The position numbers were made by a program, and so were the translations under genes. From contig JAENZI010000002.1 in the NCBI GenBank assembly GCA_016841365.1, forward strand, positions 1 through 64,000: a DNA stretch of 64,000 bases. The letters are read 5' to 3'. Numbering within the stretch: the stretch's first letter is position 1; every line of letters starts with the position of its first letter. The notes beneath the pieces were generated by a model. It was not told the DNA's origin and did not search any database. It worked only from the letters and a program-made list of their open reading frames with translations. This DNA is from Anaerolineaceae bacterium. Its GTDB lineage: Bacteria; Chloroflexota; Anaerolineae; Anaerolineales; Anaerolineaceae. This document shows, in pieces, positions 22,600-30,848 of this stretch.

Positions 22600-22621
22600 T
22601 CACCTTTTGGAAGGGAGGTGA
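22600..22621 (+). promoter_or_regulatory. Hairpin sequestering the rpsU ribosome site
   Basis: TCACCT (22600-22605) and AGGTGA (22616-22621) form a perfect six-base-pair stem that includes part of the GGGAGG ribosome-binding site of rpsU. Upstream, TGAAACCGGGA (22547-22557) can pair with TCCCGGGTTTCA (22584-22595), and GTGCGC with GCGCAC near 22510-22540, so the whole leader can fold. Confidence 0.55.
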
Positions 22622-22626
22622 GTTTC

Positions 22627-22809
22627 TTGGCTCGTGTGGTCCTAAGACCAAATGAATCACAGGAACAACTGCTGCGGCGTTTTCGCAAGTCGGTTGTTAA
22701 AGATGGGACGTTAAGTACCCTTCGCAAGAAGCGTTGGTTTATCTCGAAAAGTGAACTCCGACGTATTGAGAAAAAGAAAGCCATCCGACGTTCTCGGCGG
22801 CCAGAATAA
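22627..22809 (+). CDS. rpsU: 30S ribosomal protein bS21
   Basis: A 60-residue, strongly basic protein with the bS21 pattern (VVLRPNESQEQLLRRFRKSV, then a KKRWF segment and a basic C-terminus). The start is TTG at 22627: GGGAGG lies eight bases upstream and the resulting MARVVLRPNE matches family N-termini. The in-frame GTG at 22618 falls inside the ribosome site and is rejected. bS21 helps initiate translation by aiding start-site base pairing on the 30S subunit. It directly follows the rRNA operon and is followed after 41 bases by infA, likely as one transcript. Confidence 0.95.
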   Translation: MARVVLRPNESQEQLLRRFRKSVVKDGTLSTLRKKRWFISKSELRRIEKKKAIRRSRRPE

Positions 22810-22850
22810 TGCCGCAACGAGAAAGATCGGGTCGAAATTAAGGAGGTTTT

Positions 22851-23099
22851 ATGGCAAAAGATGACGATAAAATTACCGTCGAAGGTACAGTGGTTGAGGC
22901 CTTGCCCGGTACACAATTTAAGGTCGAGTTAGAAAATGGTTCAGAAATCCTGGCCTATCTCTCCGGAAAAATGCGCAGACATTACATCCGCATTTTATTA
23001 GGAGATCGAGTCCGGTTGGAGATTTCTCCCTATGACCTTACTCGCGGACGGATTGTCTATCGTTATCGCCGCCATTCTGCCCGGCCCGATGAATCTTAA
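22851..23099 (+). CDS. infA: Translation initiation factor IF-1
   Basis: An 82-residue OB-fold protein that blocks the A site of the 30S subunit during initiation. The sequence follows the family throughout ([49 protein letters not shown]) with a short extra tail HSARPDES compared with the 72-residue E. coli protein. AAGGAGG precedes the ATG at good spacing. Downstream is a strong terminator, closing the rpsU-infA unit. Outside the usual ribosomal-protein operon context, infA next to rpsU is a less common arrangement. Confidence 0.97.
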   Translation: MAKDDDKITVEGTVVEALPGTQFKVELENGSEILAYLSGKMRRHYIRILLGDRVRLEISPYDLTRGRIVYRYRRHSARPDES

Positions 23100-23121
23100 T
23101 CGGAAATTTGTTTAGTAATCT

Positions 23122-23147
23122 AAATCCTGCTTCGGCAGGATTTTTTA
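23122..23147 (+). terminator. Rho-independent terminator after infA
   Basis: AAATCCTGC-TTCG-GCAGGATTT: a stem closed by a stable TTCG tetraloop, followed by TTTT. Confidence 0.92.
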
Positions 23148-23168
23148 TTTCCCTGATTCGATATGGTG

Positions 23169-23174
23169 TAAAAT
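23169..23174 (+). promoter_or_regulatory. -10 element for a probably leaderless acetyltransferase
   Basis: TAAAAT ends six bases before the ATG at 23181 with no ribosome site between, the same geometry as at 4585-4597. Confidence 0.4.
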
Positions 23175-23180
23175 TAGCTA

Positions 23181-24161
23181 ATGATTGGGGCTTCTCTGAC
23201 TTCAGAATTTCAAAATCATATCCGCAGCATTGATCTCTCGCGCGATCTCGATCGGGTTGCAGACCTGATTGAACAGTCCTTTCCGATCCACCTTGACCCG
23301 GATGGCCAGATCTACATCAGGGAGATGCGAAAAGCCGCCCGAGACATGCGAATATTTGGCTGGCTCAACAACCTGGCTGAGGTTGGGGATCGCAAATCGG
23401 CTGGTTTTGTTTGGGAACAAGATGGGCAGATTGTCGGGAACCTCAGTCTGATTCCTTTTGTTCAAGGACGGAATCCCATTTATTTAATTGCAAACGTCGC
23501 TGTAGCACCAGACCATCGTCAACAGGGGATCGCCCGTGCGCTGACACAGCATGCCCTGAAGTACCTGCGTGGGCGCGGGGGCGGGGATGTTTGGCTGCAA
23601 GTGCGAGATGACAATCCGCCAGCCATCTCGCTCTACCGTTCAGCCGGGTTCACTGAACAGGCGGTGCGCACAACCTGGCGCATCTGCCCAGTGGACCTGA
23701 AACCACCGCTAAAGAAAGCCGATCGCTCGATAACTGTCAGCCACAGATTACATCGTGATTGGAAAAGGCACCAGGATTGGCTGGGGGCAGCCTATCCTCA
23801 TAAACTACGCTGGAACTTCCCGGTCAATTTCAAGCGCTTTGAACCTGGATGCCTGCAAGCGCTGACCAACCTTTTTGATGGCGTGGGGATGAAGCACTGG
23901 GGGATAGATCGGAAAGGGGAACTACTGGGCGTGATCACGTGGCAGAAATCCACCAGTTTTGCGAATAATTTATGGCTGGCTATCGACGAGTCGGCTGAGC
24001 CAGACATTCTGCCATATGCCCTGCGTGCAGTTCTTAAACGCTTGCCATCGCGCCATCCGCTTTCAGTAGATTACCCGGCGGGCAGGTTTGCAGCACAATT
24101 TGGTGATCTGGGGTTTGAGAAATTTAGAACACTAATCTGGATGAGTCTGCGCCTTAATTAA
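23181..24161 (+). CDS. GNAT-family N-acetyltransferase
   Basis: A 326-residue protein. The acetyl-CoA binding motif A (ANVAVAPDHRQQGIARAL) spans residues 104-121, followed by the typical motif B (NPPAISLYRSAGF, 145-157). The C-terminal half resembles a second, degenerate GNAT-like domain, giving a tandem architecture. Substrate is unknown; RimI-type annotation would be over-precise. It begins without a Shine-Dalgarno sequence, 33 bases after the infA terminator, so it probably has its own promoter. The shared terminator hairpin downstream separates it from the convergent small gene. Confidence 0.82.
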   Translation: MIGASLTSEFQNHIRSIDLSRDLDRVADLIEQSFPIHLDPDGQIYIREMRKAARDMRIFGWLNNLAEVGDRKSAGFVWEQDGQIVGNLSLIPFVQGRNPIYLIANVAVAPDHRQQGIARALTQHALKYLRGRGGGDVWLQVRDDNPPAISLYRSAGFTEQAVRTTWRICPVDLKPPLKKADRSITVSHRLHRDWKRHQDWLGAAYPHKLRWNFPVNFKRFEPGCLQALTNLFDGVGMKHWGIDRKGELLGVITWQKSTSFANNLWLAIDESAEPDILPYALRAVLKRLPSRHPLSVDYPAGRFAAQFGDLGFEKFRTLIWMSLRLN

Positions 24162-24163
24162 AA

Positions 24164-24186
24164 ACGCAGTCCTGACGGGACTGCGT
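24164..24186 (-). terminator. Bidirectional terminator
   Basis: ACGCAGTCC and GGACTGCGT form a nine-base stem; a run of T follows on the minus strand and TCTTGTGT on the plus strand. It serves the convergent pair on either side. Confidence 0.8.
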
Positions 24187-24224
24187 CTTGTGTCTATCAT
24201 ATTCAGTTTTTGAGTCTGATCGGT

Positions 24225-24416
24225 TTAGAGTTCTTCGTCCAAAACCAGGTCAACTAAATCCAGGAATTCTTGCCATTCTTCTTTGAAGAAATGCAGTGTG
24301 ACATTATTTAATTCGAGGTGAAAGGTTGTTTCGCCATCCGGCTCTTCTGCTTTCCAAGCCAGGTAGGTGTCTGTTTCAGCAATTGTTGTTGTCTTGGGTT
24401 CTGATGCGTCGTCCAT
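24225..24416 (-). CDS. Small acidic protein, unknown
   Basis: A 63-residue strongly acidic protein I do not recognise. The N-terminal third is polar; residues 26-45 look like a short beta hairpin (FHLELNNVTLHFF) and the end an amphipathic acidic helix (EEWQEFLDLVDLVLDEEL). AAAGGAG lies seven bases before the ATG, and it has its own terminator, which supports a real expressed gene. No Cys or enzyme motif is present. It might bind a basic partner, but that is a guess. Confidence 0.65.
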   Translation of the reverse strand: MDDASEPKTTTIAETDTYLAWKAEEPDGETTFHLELNNVTLHFFKEEWQEFLDLVDLVLDEEL

Positions 24417-24559
24417 TGAAATACTCCTTTAAGTAGATTAACTTACATTCTGTTTTTCTTATTTATATCACAAATCAACCTATCAAACACGGATTGAGCT
24501 ATCGCTTTTTGATTTATTTATCATCGGCAGCCCAAAAGTCATATTATCAATAAGGGCGG

Positions 24560-25876
24560 TTATTTTCTTGGCGGTTTTTCCTCAGGGCTGGGTCCTGCCC
24601 CGGTGATTTTCTGGATCAATTTGACAAAGGCGCTCTTGATCTTTTGCCACAGTGCTGAAAGCCAGTCTTTAATCTTTGGCCAGTTTTTTCTGATATATCT
24701 CTGCCATTTTGGTTTTTCAATCGGTTCACGTACTTCCAGGTTCTTCCAGGGATCTTGATCGCTCAATTTCCTGATCACATAACCCAGGAAGAGTTTAAAA
24801 CTTGCCATCACAGGCGCGGCGATCACAATACCCACAAAACCAAAGAGCTGAACGCCAATTAATGCACCGATCAGGACTAAAGCAGGATGTACCTTGAGGT
24901 TCTCCGCCATCACTTTGGTGCGCAGGATATTATCAATGATGTTGTTAACCAGCAATGAAACGCCGAGGACAATGATCATGTAAATGCCTGGCGCCAGGCC
25001 AAATGGAATGTCGGATTGAAATAATGCCACCAATCCAATCGTGATCCATGTGATCCACGCGCCGACATAAGGGATGAGCTGACCGACTGCGGCAACCACT
25101 GCCAACCCGAAGAAAAATTGGATGCCCAACACACCGAGGGTCACCGTGTAAATGATCAATGACATCAGAACAACCAAGATTTCTCCGCGCATGAATGCAT
25201 TCCAGATGCGGTTGAGTTCATTCCCCATGTGCTCAACATCCTGCGTATAATCTTTGATCTTGATGTTCAGCAGTTGACTGGGGATGCCCTCAGATTCTGC
25301 CAACAGGAAGTAGGCGATCAGCAAAATGATAACCAGCCATGAGATGATGTTGGCCGCCCCAGCAGCAACAGAGCTGGCAAGCGAACCTAACTGCCCTAAA
25401 ACGGGTTGAATCGCACCGACAATCTCACTCGTGATCTGATCCCAATTGATCCCGGTGGGCGTAAACGTGAACGGCCCGATCTGGTAGGTTTGTTCGGTGA
25501 TGTTTTCAACCAGGTCTGGCAGCTGATCAATATTCTTTTCGATGAACCGGATCAGGTTTTGTACCTGTTCGACGAGTGTAAATCCACCCCAGGTCAGCAG
25601 GCCTAAAATAGCCAGTACCAGGATGATGAAGATGATCGTGACAGCTATCCGCCAGGGTAATTTGACTTTTTTCTGCAAGAAACCAGCCACTGGATAAAGC
25701 AAGTAGGCCAGGATAAGTGCCGAAATTAACGGGCCAAGGAAATTTTGAAATTGCACCAGCAGCCATACCGACAATGCCACCAATGCCAGACCGATGACCA
25801 GTTTAGTGGTCCAGCTCCACTTAGGGGATGTGTGTTCGGATTTATTTTCTTCTGATGGTAGATTGTTGTTTGTCAT
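24560..25876 (-). CDS. AI-2E family transporter
   Basis: A 438-residue membrane protein of the AI-2 exporter superfamily (TqsA/YdiK/PerM type, PF01594). About eight transmembrane helices occur in the usual pattern: a helix pair at the N-terminus, a soluble middle segment (about 105-150), then the conserved PYVGAWIT and DNILRTKVMAENLKVHPALVLIGAL-type block near 285-350. A hydrophilic, basic C-terminal tail of about 65 residues ends in PSPEEKPPRK. Members export autoinducer-2 or other solutes, and some are Na+(Li+)/H+ antiporters; substrate here is not predictable. Monocistronic, divergent from the GH4 gene. Confidence 0.88.
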   Translation of the reverse strand: MTNNNLPSEENKSEHTSPKWSWTTKLVIGLALVALSVWLLVQFQNFLGPLISALILAYLLYPVAGFLQKKVKLPWRIAVTIIFIILVLAILGLLTWGGFTLVEQVQNLIRFIEKNIDQLPDLVENITEQTYQIGPFTFTPTGINWDQITSEIVGAIQPVLGQLGSLASSVAAGAANIISWLVIILLIAYFLLAESEGIPSQLLNIKIKDYTQDVEHMGNELNRIWNAFMRGEILVVLMSLIIYTVTLGVLGIQFFFGLAVVAAVGQLIPYVGAWITWITIGLVALFQSDIPFGLAPGIYMIIVLGVSLLVNNIIDNILRTKVMAENLKVHPALVLIGALIGVQLFGFVGIVIAAPVMASFKLFLGYVIRKLSDQDPWKNLEVREPIEKPKWQRYIRKNWPKIKDWLSALWQKIKSAFVKLIQKITGAGPSPEEKPPRK

Positions 25877-26052
25877 TGAATTATTGACTCTGGTGGCATA
25901 AGAAATTTTTTATTATTTAATTGAATTACCGCTTCCAAACCTAATTATACATTATCCTCAGTTGAAAATTCAGCCAAAAATGGAGAGATACATAGGGGAA
26001 AAATCCTTTATACTGGGGGAGAACGTATTCATTGATTTCAGGAGATCATATT

Positions 26053-27441
26053 ATGTCAAAAATTGTCTTTTTGGGTGCCGGCAGCACCGTGTTCGCGAAA
26101 AATTTGTTGACTGACATTCTCAGTTTCCCGGAATTGGCTGAATCAACCATCGTACTGCATGATATTGATCCTGATCGCTTGGAAACAACCCGGCGTGTGG
26201 GTGAACTGATCGTTGATCAGCTTGGCGTTCACCCGATTATTGAGGCTGAGATGGACCGCCGGGCAGCATTGGATGGGGCGGATTATGCCATCGGAATGTT
26301 TCAGGTTGGCGGCTATGACCCAGGCACGATCATAGATTTTTCAATCCCGAAGCAATTTGGGTTACGTCAGACGATCGGTGATACCCTCGGGGTGGGGGGC
26401 ATCATGCGCGCCCTGCGCACCATCCCGGTTTATTTAGAAATGTGCAGAGACATGGAAGAACTTTGCCCTGATGTGTTTTTGCTTAATTATGTCAATCCGA
26501 TGGCGATGGTCACCTGGGCGATCAACAATGCAACAACCATCCGTTCTGTGGGGCTTTGCCATTCCGTGCAGGGTACCGCACAGCACCTGGCAAAGATCCT
26601 CCAAATTCCGATTGAGGAAATCAATTATCTGTGCGCCGGGATCAATCATGTGGCGTTTTATTTGCGCTTTGAACAGGGTGGACAAAGTCTTTATCCCCTG
26701 CTGCACAAAGTGATCGAAGAAGGCCGTGTGCCTGATGGTGACAGGGTACGGTTTGAGATGCTGAAACGGTTGGGATACTTTGTCACAGAATCAAGCGAAC
26801 ACTTTGCAGAATACACGCCCTGGTTCATCAAACGAGAGAGGCCTGACTTAATCGAAAAATTCAACATCCCGTTGGATGAATATCTCAGGCGCTGCAAGGT
26901 GCAGATTGCTGGCTGGGAAATTGCCAAAGAGAAAATTGAGGATCCCGAAGTTGAATTAGATCCGGTTAAATTTCAACAGCATCTGCAGGCAGCAGGTGCC
27001 AGTGAATTTGACCTTCGAGAGATCTGGCAGATGTTGGAAGGAAGCGAGTCGATGTCGATTTCTCATGAATATGGGGCATATATCATCCATTCTATCGAGA
27101 CAGGTGTGCCGCGGGTTGTTTACGGAAATGTGATGAATGAGGGCTTGATCGATAATCTGCCCCGCGAAAGTTGTGTGGAAGTACCCTGCCTGGTGGACAA
27201 AAATGGACTCCAGCCGACGCGGATTGGCATCTTACCGCCGCACCTCGCTGCGCTTATGCAGACCAATATCAATGTCCAGGCGCTGACGGTGCAGGCAGCA
27301 CTGACACACCAGCGCCAATATATCTACCATGCTGCCATGCTTGATCCGCATACCGCTGCAGAGCTTGATCTGGCACAAATTTGGGAACTGGTGGATGCCT
27401 TACTGGCCGCCCACAGTGATTGGCTGCCAGAATTCCATTGA
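26053..27441 (+). CDS. melA: Glycoside hydrolase family 4, alpha-galactosidase type
   Basis: An NAD- and metal-dependent glycosidase using the redox-elimination mechanism of GH4. The ATG at 26053 (AGGAG ten bases upstream) gives 462 residues. The NAD-binding Rossmann motif is at residues 4-22 (FLGAGSTVFAKN). Cys169-His170 in GLCHSVQGT and the later NHVAFYL His are the Mn2+ ligands; the CHSVQGT form is characteristic of MelA-type alpha-galactosidases rather than alpha-glucosidase or phospho-glycosidase subgroups. The protein has no signal peptide, so it acts on imported galactosides. It is close to a head-GIN/hexose-kinase pair but probably transcribed separately. Confidence 0.9.
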   Translation: MSKIVFLGAGSTVFAKNLLTDILSFPELAESTIVLHDIDPDRLETTRRVGELIVDQLGVHPIIEAEMDRRAALDGADYAIGMFQVGGYDPGTIIDFSIPKQFGLRQTIGDTLGVGGIMRALRTIPVYLEMCRDMEELCPDVFLLNYVNPMAMVTWAINNATTIRSVGLCHSVQGTAQHLAKILQIPIEEINYLCAGINHVAFYLRFEQGGQSLYPLLHKVIEEGRVPDGDRVRFEMLKRLGYFVTESSEHFAEYTPWFIKRERPDLIEKFNIPLDEYLRRCKVQIAGWEIAKEKIEDPEVELDPVKFQQHLQAAGASEFDLREIWQMLEGSESMSISHEYGAYIIHSIETGVPRVVYGNVMNEGLIDNLPRESCVEVPCLVDKNGLQPTRIGILPPHLAALMQTNINVQALTVQAALTHQRQYIYHAAMLDPHTAAELDLAQIWELVDALLAAHSDWLPEFH

Positions 27442-27532
27442 GGAGCAGCAGTCAATCGGGCCAGTATCAATTTGTGCAAGTTGATTGCGTGATAAAATTA
27501 AGTTGAGTCACTAATTTGGCAAGGAGATCAAT

Positions 27533-28948
27533 ATGGAACCTAAAAAATCTATTTTTAACTGGCAGTTCTATCTCGGGTTCGTGCTGGTGGTCACCGGTGG
27601 GCTTTTCCTGGCAGACCAGATCCTCGAGACGGAGATCATGCCCTTTTTCTGGCCGCTGCTGGTTGTTTTGTTGGGGGTGACCTTCTTTTTTGGCATGTTT
27701 TTTTCTGGCAAACGCCGGGCGGGGTTGGCTATCCCGGGTGCAATCTTTACCACTCTGGGTTTACTCCTCTTTATTCAGAACACCTTCGACATTTGGATCA
27801 CATGGACGTATGCCTGGGCACTGCTGATCAGCGCAACCGGTTTGGGTATGTTGATCATGAACATTTACCTCAAGCGCGAAGGCTTACGCCGGGCTGCCGG
27901 GTTGATCATCGGGATAGGGTTGGTTCTGTTTGTAGTGTTTGGTGTCTTGTTTGAGGTGATCTTCAACATCAGGGGCACGAACATGAAGACGGGTATCTTT
28001 TTGGGCGGTGGACTGGTCCTGCTGGGCTTGTTTGTGATCTTCAGCCGGCCTCTCTTCGCCCGCTCTCGTAAGACGACACCTGCTGAAGTCAAAGAAGAAA
28101 TCCCTGCACCTGGCGGTCAGGTTGCGGAAGCCGATGAAGCACCAGCCGTAGAGCAGGTCGTGCCAGTCGTTGAGGAAGATTTTGAGCTGGCGGAAGAGGT
28201 CGAATTGGAGGCTGTGCCTGAAGACGAGGGCGAGCAGGATGTTGACGTGATCGCAGAACCAACAGTAGATGTAGAGGAACAAGAAACTGGGTTGCCTTTG
28301 CATCGCATCCCTGAAGGCGCAGAATTCAGTGGGTTGCATTTTGAAGGGTTTGGCGAAGTTGAAATTCTTCAGGGTGAAACCTGTGATTTGGATATTGATG
28401 CGGATGAATCCTTTCTTGAAAACATTCATACTGACGTCCAGGACGGCATGTTGACGATCAAGTTCAAAACCGAAGGCAAGGACTGGACAAATCTTCAATG
28501 GATCAGCGGACAGAAACGAGTGCGCTATACAGTCACACTTAGACGTTTGGAGCAGATCGACCTGGCTGGTGCCGGTGATATTTGGGGTGAGAACCTATCA
28601 GGCGAGCAACTGGATCTCAAACATTCGGGCGCAGGCAAATTGACCCTGAGCAGTGTGGATTATAAAGAATTGCTGGTCAGCCTGGGCGGATTGGGCGAGA
28701 TTGTGCTGGATGGCGAAGCTGAAACGCAAGATATTGATATTAGCGGTGCTGGTTCATACAAGGCAGAATTCTTAAAAACACAAGAAGCGAATGTGGCACT
28801 CACCGGTGCCGGGTCGGCAAAGGTTTGGGCAGAAGCAGCATTGAACGCCACTTTATCTGGCGCTGGCAGCATTAAGTACAAGGGCGACCCTATGGTAGAG
28901 AAGACCATCACTGGGCTGGGCAGTATCAAGCCTTTGGCGCAAGATTAA
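27533..28948 (+). CDS. Six-helix membrane protein with C-terminal head-GIN (DUF2807) domain
   Basis: A 471-residue protein in three parts. Residues 1-175 hold six hydrophobic helices resembling the LiaF/DUF5668 membrane type. Residues 180-260 are a very acidic Glu/Val/Ala linker. Residues 262-468 form a DUF2807 'head-GIN' beta-helix-like domain with repeated short motifs (AGAGDIWG, SGAGKLTL, GGLGEIVL, SGAGSYKAE, TGAGSAKV, SGAGSIKY, TGLGSIKP). Homologous head-GIN domains are common in envelope-stress and adhesin-like proteins. The GIN domain should face the outside or the cytoplasm depending on helix number; six helices place both ends on the same side. It is followed after nine bases by a hexose kinase gene. 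Confidence 0.83.
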   Translation: MEPKKSIFNWQFYLGFVLVVTGGLFLADQILETEIMPFFWPLLVVLLGVTFFFGMFFSGKRRAGLAIPGAIFTTLGLLLFIQNTFDIWITWTYAWALLISATGLGMLIMNIYLKREGLRRAAGLIIGIGLVLFVVFGVLFEVIFNIRGTNMKTGIFLGGGLVLLGLFVIFSRPLFARSRKTTPAEVKEEIPAPGGQVAEADEAPAVEQVVPVVEEDFELAEEVELEAVPEDEGEQDVDVIAEPTVDVEEQETGLPLHRIPEGAEFSGLHFEGFGEVEILQGETCDLDIDADESFLENIHTDVQDGMLTIKFKTEGKDWTNLQWISGQKRVRYTVTLRRLEQIDLAGAGDIWGENLSGEQLDLKHSGAGKLTLSSVDYKELLVSLGGLGEIVLDGEAETQDIDISGAGSYKAEFLKTQEANVALTGAGSAKVWAEAALNATLSGAGSIKYKGDPMVEKTITGLGSIKPLAQD

Positions 28949-28957
28949 CGGCAGGGC

Positions 28958-29896
28958 ATGATTTACACACTGACACCCAACCCGAGCATAGATCGCTCGC
29001 TGACTCTTCCAGAGATCCGCTTTAACAGCGTTCTGCGCAGTCAGCAAATCCGTTTGGATTGGGGCGGCAAGGGTTTTAACGTTTCAAGGTCGCTCCAAAA
29101 ATTCGGCATTGATTCTTTGGCGTTAGCCTGGGTTGGCGGTGGCAGTGGGAAAATGCTGGCTGATGGTTTGCAGGCTTTGGGCATCCAGATGGATTTTGTT
29201 TGGGTGGACGATGAAACACGCACGAATACGATGATCCTCGAGAACGAGGGTGATTGGCATATCAAAGTCAATGAGCCAGGCCCGCTCATTACTCAAGAGG
29301 ATATTGACCAATTGTGGCTTAAGGTAGAGGGTTATGCCCGCAAAGGCGATATTTGGGTCCTCTCTGGTAGCCTGCCGCCCGACGTACCTGATGATTTTTA
29401 TGGGCAGTTGATTAACTTGATCCACACACGCGGCGGTCAAGTCTATTTTGATGCCAGCGGGCAGGCGCTTTTGGATGGCTGTACAGCAAAGCCCTACTTG
29501 GTCAAGCCTAATGCAATTGAAGCTGCGCAGGTTGTCGGGTTTGATATTAATGACCAGGAAGATGCGAAACGCGCTGCCCTCCCGTTTTTGCGCATGGGAA
29601 TCGAGGTTTTGGCGTTGACGATGGGTGCAGCAGGTCTGCTGCTTGCCAATCAAAGAGAGATGGTGTATGCCAAACCGCCAAAGGTCACAGTGCGCAACGC
29701 CGTTGGTTCTGGTGACTCGCTTCTGGCTGCCCTGATCTATGGCCAGGAGCATCAAATGGAAATGGTTGAGATGGCCCGGTTGGGTGTTGCAACAGCGACC
29801 GCATCTGTTGAGATGGATGGCGTCAGCGAGTTTGATATGGATCGGGTGAAGCAATTGCTGCCGCAAGTCACTTCGAAGATCATCAATGTGATGTAA
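28958..29896 (+). CDS. PfkB-family hexose kinase (1-phosphofructokinase/tagatose-6-P kinase type)
   Basis: A 312-residue ribokinase-superfamily enzyme of the FruK/LacC branch: it begins MIYTLTPNPSIDRSL, the hallmark of that branch, with GGKGFNVSR at residues 30-38 and the catalytic-base motif GSGDS near 250. FruK phosphorylates fructose 1-phosphate, LacC tagatose 6-phosphate, and PfkB fructose 6-phosphate; the sequence alone does not decide. The upstream alpha-galactosidase makes a role in galactose/tagatose catabolism attractive but unproven. It starts nine bases after the head-GIN gene and is closed by a terminator. Confidence 0.88.
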   Translation: MIYTLTPNPSIDRSLTLPEIRFNSVLRSQQIRLDWGGKGFNVSRSLQKFGIDSLALAWVGGGSGKMLADGLQALGIQMDFVWVDDETRTNTMILENEGDWHIKVNEPGPLITQEDIDQLWLKVEGYARKGDIWVLSGSLPPDVPDDFYGQLINLIHTRGGQVYFDASGQALLDGCTAKPYLVKPNAIEAAQVVGFDINDQEDAKRAALPFLRMGIEVLALTMGAAGLLLANQREMVYAKPPKVTVRNAVGSGDSLLAALIYGQEHQMEMVEMARLGVATATASVEMDGVSEFDMDRVKQLLPQVTSKIINVM

Positions 29897-29918
29897 ACAG
29901 CACTTTCTTAAAAATGAA

Positions 29919-29950
29919 AAGACCGCCAAGATAAAGAAATTGGCGGTCTT
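29919..29950 (-). terminator. Bidirectional terminator
   Basis: AAGACCGCCAA and TTGGCGGTCTT form an 11-bp stem between convergent genes; T runs follow on both strands, stronger on the minus strand. Confidence 0.88.
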
Positions 29951-29972
29951 TGTATGTTAATTAGTAGTGATT

Positions 29973-30824
29973 CTAAAAGATCAATGACAGGTCTTTGTTC
30001 TTATTGATGACGGCATGTTGTGTGTCAGAATCCATCGGCTCGAAATGCTCACATGCCTTGAATACTTTATCCAGCAGGCGGTAATCGCCAGGCGTGCAAA
30101 TATGGGTCAGCGGGTAAGAAAGGGCAAAGTTCACGTTCTCTCGAATGCTTTCCTCGTCTTCAAAGGGTTCATACCAGGTGTGATAGCGTTTTTCTTGATC
30201 ACCCCAGGGCTTTTTTGCCACAGATTTGATAACCATCACGCCGACGTCTTTTTTCTCGCATCGGTCGAGAAGTTCAAGCGCATCAGTCCGGTAGGTTTCA
30301 TCGCCGAACAGCGCCGGGTAGATCGGGAAGAGGACGGAATCGAAATCGAAGCGGGAGAGAGCTTCAATAAACACCCGAGGCGCTTGCATGCCGTGCCCGG
30401 TGATGCCGATGAAGCGCGTCAAGCCCTTTTCTCGCATTTCGATGACGCCTTCTAGTGCACCCCCGGATTGGGTGCATTGATCTAAATCTTCCATGGTCGT
30501 CACAGCGTGTAGTTGATAAAGGTCAAAGTGATCGACCTGCAGACGCCCCAGCGATTGATGAAATTCATCGAGCGCACCTTGTTTGGAACGCTGAGTGGTC
30601 TTGCAGCCCAAGAAGAAATCGTCCCTGATTTTCGGCATCCATGGGCCGAGGCGCGCTTCTGCCTGCCCATATGACGGGGCAATATCAATGTGATTGATTC
30701 CTGCCTCGATGACTTTCTCGATAGTTTGATCGGCTTGGGGTTGATCAAGCTGGCCTAAAGCCACAGCCCCGAAAACGGCCAATGTGCTCATGTGATTTGT
30801 GCGTCCAAAACGACGTTTTTCCAT
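29973..30824 (-). CDS. Aldo/keto reductase family protein
   Basis: A 283-residue NADPH-type oxidoreductase with the AKR catalytic tetrad visible: Asp and Tyr in DIAPSYGQAE (near 48-57), Lys in GCKTTQRS, and His in LYQLHAV. The C-terminal GVMVIKSVAKKPWGDQ and CTPGDYRLL segments match the cofactor-binding region of the YvgN-like/AKR group that lacks extended loops. Physiological substrate is unknown. A strong AGGAGGG ribosome site precedes the ATG. The antitoxin-like gene lies immediately upstream, 24 bases away, so cotranscription is likely. Confidence 0.88.
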   Translation of the reverse strand: MEKRRFGRTNHMSTLAVFGAVALGQLDQPQADQTIEKVIEAGINHIDIAPSYGQAEARLGPWMPKIRDDFFLGCKTTQRSKQGALDEFHQSLGRLQVDHFDLYQLHAVTTMEDLDQCTQSGGALEGVIEMREKGLTRFIGITGHGMQAPRVFIEALSRFDFDSVLFPIYPALFGDETYRTDALELLDRCEKKDVGVMVIKSVAKKPWGDQEKRYHTWYEPFEDEESIRENVNFALSYPLTHICTPGDYRLLDKVFKACEHFEPMDSDTQHAVINKNKDLSLIF

Positions 30825-30848
30825 CCGTCCCTCCTGGGTTAATTGAGA

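Noticed and set aside
28117-28308. Ser/Thr-rich antisense frame in the head-GIN gene
   Set aside because: It is the reverse of the acidic linker codons; no ribosome site or conserved pattern.
30825-30848. Toxin gene to pair with the antitoxin-like protein
   Set aside because: Only 24 bases separate it from the reductase gene; no room for a toxin and none upstream.
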